DNA from: Mucilaginibacter sp.
GTDB lineage: Bacteria > Bacteroidota > Bacteroidia > Sphingobacteriales > Sphingobacteriaceae
Length of the DNA stretch: 64,000 nt
Assembly (NCBI GenBank): GCA_028288305.1
Contig: JAQBOA010000041.1
Span: 124,001-188,000 of the forward strand
Direction: 5' to 3'
In this document: piece after piece, positions 52,571 through 61,704 of the stretch
How the letters are laid out: each line of letters starts with the position of its first letter
How positions within the stretch are numbered: the first letter of the stretch is position 1
Notes under the pieces: generated by a model
The model's input: the letters and a program-made list of their open reading frames with translations, nothing else
Databases searched by the model: none
Told to the model about the DNA's origin: nothing
Position numbers and translations under genes: made by a program

Positions 52571-52644
52571 TATTTTTATTGTTAAATCAACAGTAGGTCA
52601 CAACTTTTTAAATTCTATAACTATGGAGAATAAATATATAATTA

Positions 52645-54552
52645 ATGTGCGGAATTAACGGTCTCCTAAGTAAAGGGAACATAGGAAAGGAAACTATAAA
52701 AGAAAAACTTTCCTCAATGAATGATAAGATTGTTCACAGAGGTCCTGATGAAGATGGATTTTATACCGATAATTTGGATGAGTTTTCTATAGGAATGGCA
52801 ATGAGACGATTGTCAATCATAGATCTTTCTACAGGGCAGCAACCAATCTTATCAGTAGATAAACAAAAAGTAATTGTTTTTAATGGAGAAATATATAATT
52901 ATAGGGCACTAAAAGAAACGTTAATTAATGCAGGTATAGTTTTTTATACGAATTCTGATACAGAAGTAATTCTTAAACTATATGAGAAGGAAGGAATAAA
53001 TGCATTTTCTATGCTGGATGGAATGTTTGTGTTTAGCATTTACGATAAAACATTAAATAAAATCTTTATAGTACGTGATTTTTTTGGAGAAAAACCATTA
53101 TATTATACTCAAGAAGCAAATGATTTTTATTGGGCATCTGAACTTAAATCTATAATTAAAGTATTACCACAAATTCCTTCAATTTCTATTGAGGCACTCA
53201 ATATTTATTTTCAATTAACCTACATTCCGGCTCCGTTTACAATTTATAATAGGATCAGCAAGCTGGAGGCAAATAATTTTATTGAATATGATTGCCAGAG
53301 GTTTAGTTATCAAATTAAAGAAATAAAACAACAATATAAAGAAAACATAACTATTTCCGGTTTTGGCGATGCCGTTAGTCAAACTCATAATTTAGTTCAG
53401 CAAAGCATACAAAGCAGAACAGTATCCGATGTGCCCATTGGGACCTTTCTTTCCGGAGGTGTTGATTCCTCCATTATTTCCTTATGTGTTGCTCAACAAA
53501 CCAATTCAAAAATTGATACTTTTTCTATAGGATTTGAAAAAAAGGCGTTTGATGAATCGGATAAAGCAAGAACAGTTGCCAAATTAATAAATAGTAATCA
53601 TCATGAATTCATTATTGGGGAGAAAGATCTGACTGAAAATATAGAATCCATCTTACTTAATTTTGATGAGCCATTTGCTGATTCTTCTGCATTAGCTAGT
53701 TATTTAGTAGCCTATAAAACAGCTGATTTTGTAAAAGTTGCCTTAACTGGCGATGGAGGCGATGAAGTGTTTGGAGGGTACAATAAATATTACATGGGTA
53801 AATTGAACAGGCAGTATACAAATTTTGTTCCCAGTTATATTCACAATTCAATTCAAAGTGTTGCTTCCCGGGCATTAGCAATAAAGGATGATAAACGTGG
53901 ATTGCGCTTTAAGTTAAATAAGCTGATTAAGGCAATTAACTACAGTGGTGATTTTTATTACAATATTATTTCCCTTGGCTTCCAGGAAGATGAATTGGAG
54001 CAACTACTATTGGAATCGTTATTCAAAGATAAAGCATTAAACTACTACAAAGACAAAATTAATAACAAAGGTCAATCATTAACCGATTTTAGGAATATAG
54101 ACTTACACCTGAGTTTGGAGGGAGATATGTTGGTTAAGGTTGATCGGACAAGTATGTTAAGTTCACTCGAATGCAGGTCACCCTTTCTTAGTAAGGATTT
54201 ATGGCATTTCACTACTCAACAACTACCAGAAAGCTACCTAATCAAAGGTTGGGATAAAAAACACATACTTAAAGAGGCTTTTAAGGAGTACTTTCCTTCA
54301 GGATTTTTAAATAAGAGTAAGCAAGGTTTTGGAGTTCCGGTAGGTGATTGGTTAAGAGGCCCTATTAAAAATGAATTATTGTCTTATGTCCAACCAGACT
54401 ATTTAGAAAGGCAAAAGATATTCAATGTTGAATTAGTAAATAAATTAGTGACGGATCATATAAATCAAAAAATAGACAGTACGTTTAAAGTTTGGACATT
54501 TTATTGTTTTCAAAAATGGTACAAGAATATTTATGAAAGCAATAAAAACTAA
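52645..54552 (+). CDS. Glutamine-dependent asparagine synthase family amidotransferase
   Basis: The 635-residue protein starts MCGINGLLS, with Cys2 the glutaminase nucleophile, and IVHRGPDEDGFY and VFNGEIYNYRALK of the N-terminal domain. The synthase domain has the ATP-pyrophosphatase loop SGGVDSSIISL near residue 268 and GDGGDEVFGGYNKYY. Within polysaccharide clusters this family (WbpS/WbmI type) commonly amidates uronic acids. Here it fits the UDP-HexNAc uronic acid made by the genes at 35706-38008. A role as a general AsnB is less likely in this context. Confidence 0.85.
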   Translation: MCGINGLLSKGNIGKETIKEKLSSMNDKIVHRGPDEDGFYTDNLDEFSIGMAMRRLSIIDLSTGQQPILSVDKQKVIVFNGEIYNYRALKETLINAGIVFYTNSDTEVILKLYEKEGINAFSMLDGMFVFSIYDKTLNKIFIVRDFFGEKPLYYTQEANDFYWASELKSIIKVLPQIPSISIEALNIYFQLTYIPAPFTIYNRISKLEANNFIEYDCQRFSYQIKEIKQQYKENITISGFGDAVSQTHNLVQQSIQSRTVSDVPIGTFLSGGVDSSIISLCVAQQTNSKIDTFSIGFEKKAFDESDKARTVAKLINSNHHEFIIGEKDLTENIESILLNFDEPFADSSALASYLVAYKTADFVKVALTGDGGDEVFGGYNKYYMGKLNRQYTNFVPSYIHNSIQSVASRALAIKDDKRGLRFKLNKLIKAINYSGDFYYNIISLGFQEDELEQLLLESLFKDKALNYYKDKINNKGQSLTDFRNIDLHLSLEGDMLVKVDRTSMLSSLECRSPFLSKDLWHFTTQQLPESYLIKGWDKKHILKEAFKEYFPSGFLNKSKQGFGVPVGDWLRGPIKNELLSYVQPDYLERQKIFNVELVNKLVTDHINQKIDSTFKVWTFYCFQKWYKNIYESNKN

Positions 54553-55729
54553 CAATACCCTTGTTCGTGTTACAACTGTTCCAATATCGCTTGAGAAATT
54601 GATAAGTGGTCAAATGCGGTTTCTGAGTGAACAAGGTTTTGAGGTTTATATGATTAGTTCCGATTATGAACAGGCAAAATTTCTGGAAGAAAAGGAAAAT
54701 GGCAAATATGTACCAGTAAACATGACCCGTACCATATCACCTGTTAAAGATTTACTTTCTTTAGTAAAAATGATTTTGGTATTTAGAAGAATTAAACCAA
54801 TAATAGTTCATACACATACCCCTAAAGCCGGTTTAATTGGTATGATAGCCGCTTGGCTTACCAGAGTACCTATACGTTTACATACTGTTGCCGGTTTACC
54901 TTTAATGGAAAGTACTGGAGCTAAGAGGCGGTTATTGGAAATGGTTGAAAAAATAACTTATTTCTGTGCTTCAATGGTTTATCCGAACTCATATGAGTTA
55001 AAAGAATTTATTTTAAATTCAAAGTTTTGTAAAACACCTAAGTTAAAGGTTATAGGCAACGGTAGCAGTAATGGTATTGACACCGATTTTTATAAATTAA
55101 CTCCTCAATTAATTAATAGTGCAGGAGCATTAAGAGCAAAGTATAATATTTCAGAAAGTGATTTCATATTTATATTCGTTGGAAGGTTGGTGAAAGATAA
55201 AGGTATTGAAGAGTTAGTTGATGCATTTGCTGATATTAACATACTTTATCCGGATACACGCCTACTTTTAGTGGGCGGAACAGAACCTGATTTAGATCCG
55301 TTATCTTTTAATTGTATTAAACAAATTGAAGAGAATTCAAAAATTATTTCCGTTGGTTATCAAAGCGATGTTAGAAAATATTTTGCAATAAGTAACGCGT
55401 TGGTTTTTCCTTCCTATAGAGAGGGCTTTCCAAATGTACCTATGCAGGCAGGTTGTTTTAATTTACCATGTATAGTAACTAATATAAATGGATGCAATGA
55501 AATTATTGAAGACGAAAAAAACGGATTGATAATTCCTGTAAAAGATACTGAAGAATTGAAAGTTGCAATGGAACGAATGATGAATGATAAATTATTATAT
55601 TTGCAGCTTAAAGAAAGTGCCCGAAAAATGATAATTGATAGATATGAGCAAAGTGATTTTTGGTTTTTATTGTTGGATGAATATCATACCCATTTAAAAG
55701 AACATGGTTTTCTACTCCCAAATTTTTAA
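54533..55729 (+). CDS. Glycosyltransferase family 4 (PglA-like)
   Basis: The 398-residue GT-B enzyme has an N-terminal acceptor domain (ISLEKLISGQMRFLSEQGFEVYMISSD, PIIVHTHTPKAGLIGMIAAWLTRVPIRLHTVAGLP) and a donor half with FIFVGRLVKDKGIEELVDAFADI, LLLVGGTEPD and PSYREGFPNVPMQAGCFNLPCIVTNINGCNEII (E-x7-E-like). It overlaps the amidotransferase gene by 20 bases. Its place next to the PglC-like enzyme suggests it adds the second sugar of the repeat. Confidence 0.85.
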   Translation: MKAIKTNNTLVRVTTVPISLEKLISGQMRFLSEQGFEVYMISSDYEQAKFLEEKENGKYVPVNMTRTISPVKDLLSLVKMILVFRRIKPIIVHTHTPKAGLIGMIAAWLTRVPIRLHTVAGLPLMESTGAKRRLLEMVEKITYFCASMVYPNSYELKEFILNSKFCKTPKLKVIGNGSSNGIDTDFYKLTPQLINSAGALRAKYNISESDFIFIFVGRLVKDKGIEELVDAFADINILYPDTRLLLVGGTEPDLDPLSFNCIKQIEENSKIISVGYQSDVRKYFAISNALVFPSYREGFPNVPMQAGCFNLPCIVTNINGCNEIIEDEKNGLIIPVKDTEELKVAMERMMNDKLLYLQLKESARKMIIDRYEQSDFWFLLLDEYHTHLKEHGFLLPNF

Positions 55730-56315
55730 ACGATTTTTTGACTTAATTTTTAGCCTTTCTTTATTCATTCTTTTTTTTCCTTTTTTTTTAATTCTTAGCT
55801 TCCTACTCACTATTGCAAACAAGAATACTCCTTTTTTTTTACAATCCCGTCCAGGTAAAAATGGTCATATATTTAAGTTGATTAAATTTAAAACAATGAA
55901 TGATAAGAAAGACGAGAATGGTAATTTTTTATCCGATGCACAAAGGATAACTTCGATGGGCTCATTCATTAGGAAAACATCATTAGACGAAATCCCCCAA
56001 TTGCTCAATGTAATTAAAGGGGACATGAGCCTGGTTGGTCCTCGCCCTTTGTTAATAGAATATCTTCCATTGTATAACAATATCCAAAAAAGAAGACATG
56101 AAGTACGGCCTGGAATTACAGGTTGGGCACAAGTTAATGGAAGAAACTCTATAAGTTGGGAAAAGAAATTCGAATACGACGTTTATTATGTGGATCATAT
56201 GAGTTTTTGTCTTGACCTGAAAATTTTGATATTGTCTGCAAAAAAAGTCTTTAAGGCAGAAGGAATTAGTTTACAAGGACATGCAACTATGCCATTTTTC
56301 GAAAAGACTAAATAA
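55704..56315 (+). CDS. Undecaprenyl-phosphate sugar phosphotransferase (PglC-like)
   Basis: The 203-residue protein is the short monotopic form: one hydrophobic N-terminal re-entrant helix (FFDLIFSLSLFILFFPFFLILSFLL), FKLIKFKTMND, SLDEIPQLLNVIKGDMSLVGPRPLL with the DE catalytic pair, and RPGITGWAQVNGRNSISWEKKFEYDVYYVD. It transfers a phospho-sugar from UDP to undecaprenyl phosphate and starts repeat-unit assembly. The PglE/PglF-like genes just downstream suggest a 4-amino-4,6-dideoxy HexNAc derivative as the sugar. It overlaps its upstream gene by 26 bases. Confidence 0.92.
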   Translation: MVFYSQIFKRFFDLIFSLSLFILFFPFFLILSFLLTIANKNTPFFLQSRPGKNGHIFKLIKFKTMNDKKDENGNFLSDAQRITSMGSFIRKTSLDEIPQLLNVIKGDMSLVGPRPLLIEYLPLYNNIQKRRHEVRPGITGWAQVNGRNSISWEKKFEYDVYYVDHMSFCLDLKILILSAKKVFKAEGISLQGHATMPFFEKTK

Positions 56316-56317
56316 CG

Positions 56318-57283
56318 ATGAATATATTAATAACTTCTGCAGGGCAAAGAGTATCATTGGTAAGAGCTTTCGAAAGCGAGCTTAAAAAACAATTTCCTTC
56401 TAGTAAAGTATTTACTGCTGACATGTCGCCGGAGCTAAGTCCTGCTTGTAACGTCTCTGACAGATACTTTAAATTAAAAAAAGTTACTGACCCACTTTAC
56501 ATAACTGAATTACTAGAATTATGCATTTCAGAAAATATTCGAATGGTTATCCCTACTATCGATACAGAACTCCAGGTATTAGCAGATCACAAAGAAATAT
56601 TTGAAAAAGTGGGCATTTTTGTTGTCATTTCATCCCCAGAATTTGTTTCCAAATGCCGTGATAAAAGAAAAATCAATAAATTTTTTCAAACTTTGGATAT
56701 TAATATTCCAAAAGAAATTGATAAAAACGCACCTGTTTTTCCACTGTTTATCAAACCATATGATGGCAGTTTAAGTGTTGATAGCTTTCATATCAAAAAT
56801 GCTGAGGAAATAACAAATTATCATATAAATAATGAAAAACTTCTTTTTATGGAATATATAGATAAGGTATATCATGACGAGTATACTGTTGATATGTATT
56901 ACGGGAAAGATAATTACTTAAAGTGCATAGTACCACGTAAAAGAATACATATTCGGGCAGGTGAAGTTAATAAGGGTGTAACATGTAAGAATATTATTGT
57001 ACCTTTTTGTAAAGAAAAATTGAACTATGTGAAGGGTGTAATTGGATGTCAAACGTTACAGTTATTTTTAAATAGGGATAATTTCAATATTATTGCAATT
57101 GAAATTAATCCTCGCTTTGGAGGAGGCTATCCGTTAAGCTATCAAGCTGGTGCAAATTTCCCTGCTTATCTTATTAAAGAATATTTCATGAATGTGCCTA
57201 TTGAATATACTGAAGATTGGGAAGAAAATTTATTAATGCTAAGATATGATGATGAAATCCTGATACATGGTTATAAATGCTAA
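56318..57283 (+). CDS. ATP-grasp ligase-like protein
   Basis: The 321-residue protein has a Rossmann-like pre-ATP-grasp domain (MNILITSAGQRVSLVRAFESELKKQFPSSKVFTADMS) and an ATP-grasp domain with FIKPYDGSLSVDS, MEYIDKVYHDEYTVDMYYG and AIEINPRFGGGYPL, where the metal and ATP residues of the fold are visible. Family members couple ATP hydrolysis to carboxylate-amine ligation. Sitting between the PglC-like and PglE-like genes, it may attach an amino acid or other carboxylate to the 4-amino group of the sugar. That is inference. Confidence 0.82.
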   Translation: MNILITSAGQRVSLVRAFESELKKQFPSSKVFTADMSPELSPACNVSDRYFKLKKVTDPLYITELLELCISENIRMVIPTIDTELQVLADHKEIFEKVGIFVVISSPEFVSKCRDKRKINKFFQTLDINIPKEIDKNAPVFPLFIKPYDGSLSVDSFHIKNAEEITNYHINNEKLLFMEYIDKVYHDEYTVDMYYGKDNYLKCIVPRKRIHIRAGEVNKGVTCKNIIVPFCKEKLNYVKGVIGCQTLQLFLNRDNFNIIAIEINPRFGGGYPLSYQAGANFPAYLIKEYFMNVPIEYTEDWEENLLMLRYDDEILIHGYKC

Positions 57284-57929
57284 TGAAAAAAGCTTTTTTA
57301 TATTCGATCTCGATGATACATTATATAATGAGATTGACTTTTTAAAATCCGGGTATAGCTGCATTGCCAAAATTCTGGAACCCTATTTAGAATATAGTAT
57401 TTTTGATTTAATGTTTGATAAATACAAAAACAATGAGAATGTTTTTGCCTGGATAATACAAGAATATAGCCCAATAACTCCGTTTAAAACCATTTATGAA
57501 CTTTTAGATATATACAGAACACACTTTCCTACTATTAAGATGTCTCAGGAGACTATTAAGTTTTTGGGAGATATTAAAGAAAAAAATATTTCTACAGGCC
57601 TTATTACTGATGGACGAAGCACAACACAAAGAAATAAGTTAAAAGCGTTAGGTATTGAAAATTATTTTACAGATATTATTATTTCTGAAGAATTTGGAAC
57701 TGAAAAGCCTAACAAATTAAATTATTTATACTTCCAAAAAAAACATCCTGAAAAAAGCTTTTATTTTTTTGGAGATAACACTTCAAAAGACTTTATTGTT
57801 CCTTCGAAATTAGGATGGAATATAATATGCATTAAGGATGCAGGTAAAAATATACATTTGCAGGAATTACATAAATTAAATTTTCCAAATACTATTATTT
57901 CATCATTTGAAGAAATAACACTCTTATGA
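57267..57929 (+). CDS. HAD-family hydrolase
   Basis: The 220-residue protein has the nucleophile motif FIFDLDDTLYNEIDF near residue 13. A helical cap follows, then GLITDGRSTTQRNKLKALGIENYFTDIIISEEFGTEKPNKLNYLYF, the HAD motif II/III part, and YFFGDNTSKDFIVPSKLGW, the acidic motif IV. The length and cap fit HAD-IA phosphatases. The substrate is probably phosphorylated and linked to the ATP-grasp neighbour, whose gene it overlaps by 17 bases. No exact function is known. Confidence 0.82.
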   Translation: MVINANEKSFFIFDLDDTLYNEIDFLKSGYSCIAKILEPYLEYSIFDLMFDKYKNNENVFAWIIQEYSPITPFKTIYELLDIYRTHFPTIKMSQETIKFLGDIKEKNISTGLITDGRSTTQRNKLKALGIENYFTDIIISEEFGTEKPNKLNYLYFQKKHPEKSFYFFGDNTSKDFIVPSKLGWNIICIKDAGKNIHLQELHKLNFPNTIISSFEEITLL

Positions 57930-59059
57930 ATCCGAAAATATGGCTTTCCAGTCCGCATATGGGCAGTGAAGAATTTAATTTTGTAAAAGAAGCTTTTGAT
58001 ACCAATTGGATAGCACCACTAGGCCCAAATGTAGATGGCTTTGAACATGACCTGGAAAAATTCACAGAGGTTAAATATGCGGCAGCGCTAAGCTCTGGTA
58101 CAGCTGCGTTACATCTGGCTTTGATTATGTTAGGGGTAGAGGCTGGCGACGAAGTAATTTGCCAGAGTTTTACTTTTTCGGCCACAGCTAATCCTATAGT
58201 TTATTTAGGAGCAACACCCATATTTATTGATAGTGAAGCTGATACCTGGAATATGTGCCCTGATCTGCTGGAACAAGCAATAAAGGAAAGGATTGTTAAA
58301 GGTAAAAAACCAAAAGCAGTTATACCAGTTCATTTGTATGGCATGCCGGCCAAAATTGAGCGCATTATTGAAATAGCTAATAAATATGAAATACCTGTTA
58401 TTGAAGATGCCGCAGAAGCTTTAGGCTCTACAATAAATGGAAATGCTGCAGGGTCTTTTGGACAGATGGGTATACTGTCATTTAATGGCAATAAAATAAT
58501 TACAACAAGTGGCGGTGGCGCATTAATTTCAAATAATGAGAAATTCATTAATCAGGCTCGGTTTTTAGCTACACAAGCAAGGGATGCTGCTCCGCACTAC
58601 CAGCATTCGCAAATTGGATATAATTATAGAATGAGTAACGTTTGTGCCGGTATTGGAAGAGGACAAATGAAGGTAATTGCTGATCGTGTTAATCAACGAA
58701 GAAAAGTGTATAATATTTATTTGCAACATTTACAGGAATTTTCCAACATCGAATTTTTACCTGAACCGAAAGGCTATTTTAGTAATCGCTGGCTAACAAC
58801 AATTTTAATTAATCCGCAAAATAATAATGGAATTACCAGGGAAGCAATAAGGCTTTGTTTAGAAAAGGAAAACATTGAATCCAGGCCCCTATGGAAGCCT
58901 ATGCATTTACAACCTGTATTTCAAAATTACCCATCGTATATTAATGGTATTAGTGAAAAACTTTTTGATTATGGTTTATGTCTCCCTTCCGGTTCTAATC
59001 TCACAGAAGGTGACTTGAACAGGGTGTTGATTAATATTCAACAGCTTTTTTTAAATTAG
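57926..59059 (+). CDS. DegT/DnrJ/EryC1-type sugar aminotransferase (PglE-like)
   Basis: The 377-residue PLP enzyme has ALSSGTAALHLALIMLGVEAGDEVICQSFTFSATANPIVYLGATPIFIDSEADTWNM and the internal-aldimine lysine in ILSFNGNKIITTSGGGAL (GNK) near residue 190. RPLWKPMHLQPVF closes the active site. It would transaminate a UDP-4-keto-6-deoxy-HexNAc to the 4-amino sugar using glutamate, as PglE does in bacillosamine synthesis. The dehydratase that makes its substrate is encoded next. Four bases overlap with the HAD gene (ATGA). Confidence 0.91.
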   Translation: MNPKIWLSSPHMGSEEFNFVKEAFDTNWIAPLGPNVDGFEHDLEKFTEVKYAAALSSGTAALHLALIMLGVEAGDEVICQSFTFSATANPIVYLGATPIFIDSEADTWNMCPDLLEQAIKERIVKGKKPKAVIPVHLYGMPAKIERIIEIANKYEIPVIEDAAEALGSTINGNAAGSFGQMGILSFNGNKIITTSGGGALISNNEKFINQARFLATQARDAAPHYQHSQIGYNYRMSNVCAGIGRGQMKVIADRVNQRRKVYNIYLQHLQEFSNIEFLPEPKGYFSNRWLTTILINPQNNNGITREAIRLCLEKENIESRPLWKPMHLQPVFQNYPSYINGISEKLFDYGLCLPSGSNLTEGDLNRVLINIQQLFLN

Positions 59060-59183
59060 ATGTTCAAAATTTAATTTAAGAAAGTCAATAAAGTAAAAAA
59101 AGTAAATATTTAGAGTGTTTAAAATTGTTTTGTTAAATTATTAGCTAATTTACTTTAATTTAGCACTTTCTGCGAAATAGATT

Positions 59184-61103
59184 ATGAGAAAATATTTACA
59201 ATTTAACGGGGTGGTACCCCGATGGGTAATAATGTTGCTTGATTTTTTTATTGTTGCTACATCTTTCTCTTTCTCTTATTTTATTGTTTACCGATTTGAG
59301 TTTGTAAATATTCTGAGAGGTTACTTTCTTATTTATACAGGTTTATATTGTTTATTAACAGCCGAAGTAATGTTTATAATGCGTATACATACCGGCCTTA
59401 TACGCTACTCAAATACACGTGATGTGTTACGCATATTTAGTTCTGTTTTTTTAAGCACTTTAATTTACCTGGTTATTATAAATATTTGGATTTTACCTCG
59501 TTGGCCTATTAATTCTGTTACAATAGATATGGTTATGCTGGTTAACTTTTCTGTATCAAGTACTTTATTAATTTTACTGCGTACAGCTGTTAAAAGTGCA
59601 TATTATTTTATTAACAATTATTCCAGTACAACTAAAACAGTAGTGCTTATATATGGCTCCGACAGTAGCGCTATACTAGTTAAGCAGGCTTTGGAAACAA
59701 GTGCAAAAACCAATTTTGCTGTTATAGGTTTTGTTGCTGATGACCCAGGTAAGATTAATAAAGAAATAGAACAGGTTAAAGTATACGATATTGATAAGCT
59801 TGATAAGCTTATAGAAAAACGAAAGGTGGATAAGCTAATAATAATGAACCATCATTTGGATGAAGAAGCCAAAAAAAATGCTCTTGAAAAATGTATTGCT
59901 TTGGGCATACAGGTACTTACAGTACCGCCTTCGGACCAATGGATTTACGGTAAACTAAACCTGCAGCAAATTAAAGATCTTAATATCGAAGACTTGCTGC
60001 AACGTAAGCCTATTCAAATTGATACTACACGTATATCAGATGATTTGCAGGGAAGACGGGTCCTTGTTACCGGAGCCGCAGGGTCAATCGGATCAGAAAT
60101 AGTACAGCAAGTTCTTCAATATAAACCTGCAATGGTTATACTAAGCGATCAGGCCGAATCGCCTTTGCATGAGTTACGTTTGCATGTGGAGGAAACCTTT
60201 CCGGATGTTCCCGCTAAAATATTTATTGGCGATATAAGAAATTATAACCGGATGCGTAAATTATTCCTTGATTACAGGCCCGAAGTAGTTTTTCATGCCG
60301 CTGCATACAAACATGTACCTATGATGGAAGAAAATCCTACAGAAGGTGTATTAACTAATATATTAGGTACCAAACATATTGCGGATCTGGCAGTTGCATT
60401 TAATGTTGATAAATTTGTAATGATTTCTACCGATAAAGCAGTTAATCCTTCTAATGTAATGGGTACTACCAAGCGTATTGCCGAAATTTATATTCAATCG
60501 CTTAAAAATAGTTCAATAAATAAATCTACGCGCTTTATTACCACACGATTTGGTAATGTTTTAGGTTCAAATGGCTCAGTTATACCAAGATTTAAGGCTC
60601 AAATTCAAAAAGGTGGTCCAATAACAGTTACACACCCCGAAATCACCCGTTATTTTATGACCATTCCTGAAGCGGTGCATCTTGTTTTAGAAGCCGGTAC
60701 AATGGGTATAGGAGGTGAAATCTTTATTTTTGATATGGGTGAGCCGGTTAAAATCACAGATCTTGCATTAAAAATGATAAAACTCGCTGGCCTGCAGCCA
60801 GAAAAAGATATAAAAATTATATATACCGGATTAAGACCTGGCGAAAAACTTTATGAAGAACTGCTGAATGATGGTGAAAGTACAATGCCAACTTATCATG
60901 AAAAAATTAAGATTTCACAAGTGATAGATTATGATTATAAACAAGTGCTTGCAGATATTGACGAATTGCTCACACTGAATAAATGGAATAATGTTATGGC
61001 TGTAGTTAATAAAATGAAAGAGATCGTGCCTGAATTTATAAGCAAAAATTCACAATTTGAAGGATTGGACAACAATATAAAAGAAGGAATACTGGAAGCT
61101 TAA
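59184..61103 (+). CDS. UDP-HexNAc 4,6-dehydratase (WbpM/PglF-like)
   Basis: The 639-residue protein has four N-terminal hydrophobic segments, a first Rossmann half (VVLIYGSDSSAILVKQALETS), and the catalytic SDR domain with VLVTGAAGSIGSEIVQQVLQY near residue 293. VFHAAAYKHVPMMEENPTEGVLTNI and FVMISTDKAVNPSNVMGTTKR follow, where TDKA replaces the Tyr-based motif as in PglF/WbpM. It converts UDP-GlcNAc to UDP-4-keto-6-deoxy-GlcNAc, feeding the aminotransferase upstream. It closes the cluster; a weak TTTG-N18-TACTTTAA promoter-like match lies upstream. Confidence 0.92.
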   Translation: MRKYLQFNGVVPRWVIMLLDFFIVATSFSFSYFIVYRFEFVNILRGYFLIYTGLYCLLTAEVMFIMRIHTGLIRYSNTRDVLRIFSSVFLSTLIYLVIINIWILPRWPINSVTIDMVMLVNFSVSSTLLILLRTAVKSAYYFINNYSSTTKTVVLIYGSDSSAILVKQALETSAKTNFAVIGFVADDPGKINKEIEQVKVYDIDKLDKLIEKRKVDKLIIMNHHLDEEAKKNALEKCIALGIQVLTVPPSDQWIYGKLNLQQIKDLNIEDLLQRKPIQIDTTRISDDLQGRRVLVTGAAGSIGSEIVQQVLQYKPAMVILSDQAESPLHELRLHVEETFPDVPAKIFIGDIRNYNRMRKLFLDYRPEVVFHAAAYKHVPMMEENPTEGVLTNILGTKHIADLAVAFNVDKFVMISTDKAVNPSNVMGTTKRIAEIYIQSLKNSSINKSTRFITTRFGNVLGSNGSVIPRFKAQIQKGGPITVTHPEITRYFMTIPEAVHLVLEAGTMGIGGEIFIFDMGEPVKITDLALKMIKLAGLQPEKDIKIIYTGLRPGEKLYEELLNDGESTMPTYHEKIKISQVIDYDYKQVLADIDELLTLNKWNNVMAVVNKMKEIVPEFISKNSQFEGLDNNIKEGILEA

Positions 61104-61127
61104 TATATAAATATCTATTTAAGAACC

Positions 61128-61607
61128 TCAGTACGCTGTTTTTGCAGATGACGATTGCCAAAGCTTAAATATCTGTAATGCTTCGTCTCTTATCAGTTGT
61201 ATAAAGGGTAGTTTTCTTTTCTTAATATGCATTCCCATCTCTTTGTAAATAAATTCATCGTCAAAACCGATATCGGCGGCATCCTCCTTTGAGTTAGCAT
61301 AATAAATTTTATCGATATGAGCCCAGTATATAGCACCAAGACACATTGGGCATGGCTCGCAACTAGTATAAATTTCACATCCTGATAAATTATAAGTACC
61401 TAATTTTTGGCAAGCTAACCTAATTGCCGAAATTTCTGCATGAGCAGTCGGGTCATTTTCCTGGATTACCTTATTGGCGCTTTTTACCAGAACAATACCA
61501 TCCTTAACTATTACAGCACCAAATGGCCCCCCCTGCCCCGCCCTTACATTAGATTCTGACAGCTCTATGGCCATTCTCATAAATTTTTCATGCACCTGGT
61601 TTTCCAT
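61128..61607 (-). CDS. guaD: Guanine deaminase (GuaD-like nucleoside deaminase)
   Basis: The 159-residue protein has the zinc deaminase motifs AHAEISAIRLAC (His and Glu) and CEPCPMCLGAIYWAHIDKIYYA (PCxxC). The C-terminal swapped region with FDDEFIYKEMG matches the Bacillus GuaD type closely. It deaminates guanine to xanthine. It lies convergent to the end of the polysaccharide cluster, 24 bases after the last gene, and is downstream of the OmpH-like gene with a terminator between. Confidence 0.87.
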   Translation of the reverse strand: MENQVHEKFMRMAIELSESNVRAGQGGPFGAVIVKDGIVLVKSANKVIQENDPTAHAEISAIRLACQKLGTYNLSGCEIYTSCEPCPMCLGAIYWAHIDKIYYANSKEDAADIGFDDEFIYKEMGMHIKKRKLPFIQLIRDEALQIFKLWQSSSAKTAY

Positions 61608-61620
61608 AAATCTTTAAATT

Positions 61621-61650
61621 AAAAAAACCCCAAACAAATTTGAGGTTTTT
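61621..61650 (-). terminator. Terminator downstream of the OmpH-like gene
   Basis: AAAACC pairs with GGTTTT and CAAA with TTTG around a short loop, with one mismatch between the helices. On the minus strand the structure ends in a T run. It lies between the OmpH-like stop and the guaD start, so it should stop the OmpH-like transcript. Confidence 0.7.
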
Positions 61651-61704
61651 AATGTGAATTCATAAGTCCTAAAAGCAAGTAATTATCTTACTTTACCAAA
61701 CAAT

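Noticed and set aside
52645-54552. Ordinary asparagine synthetase for amino-acid metabolism
   Set aside because: Its place within the polysaccharide operon favours an amidotransferase for sugars, but amino-acid synthesis is not excluded.
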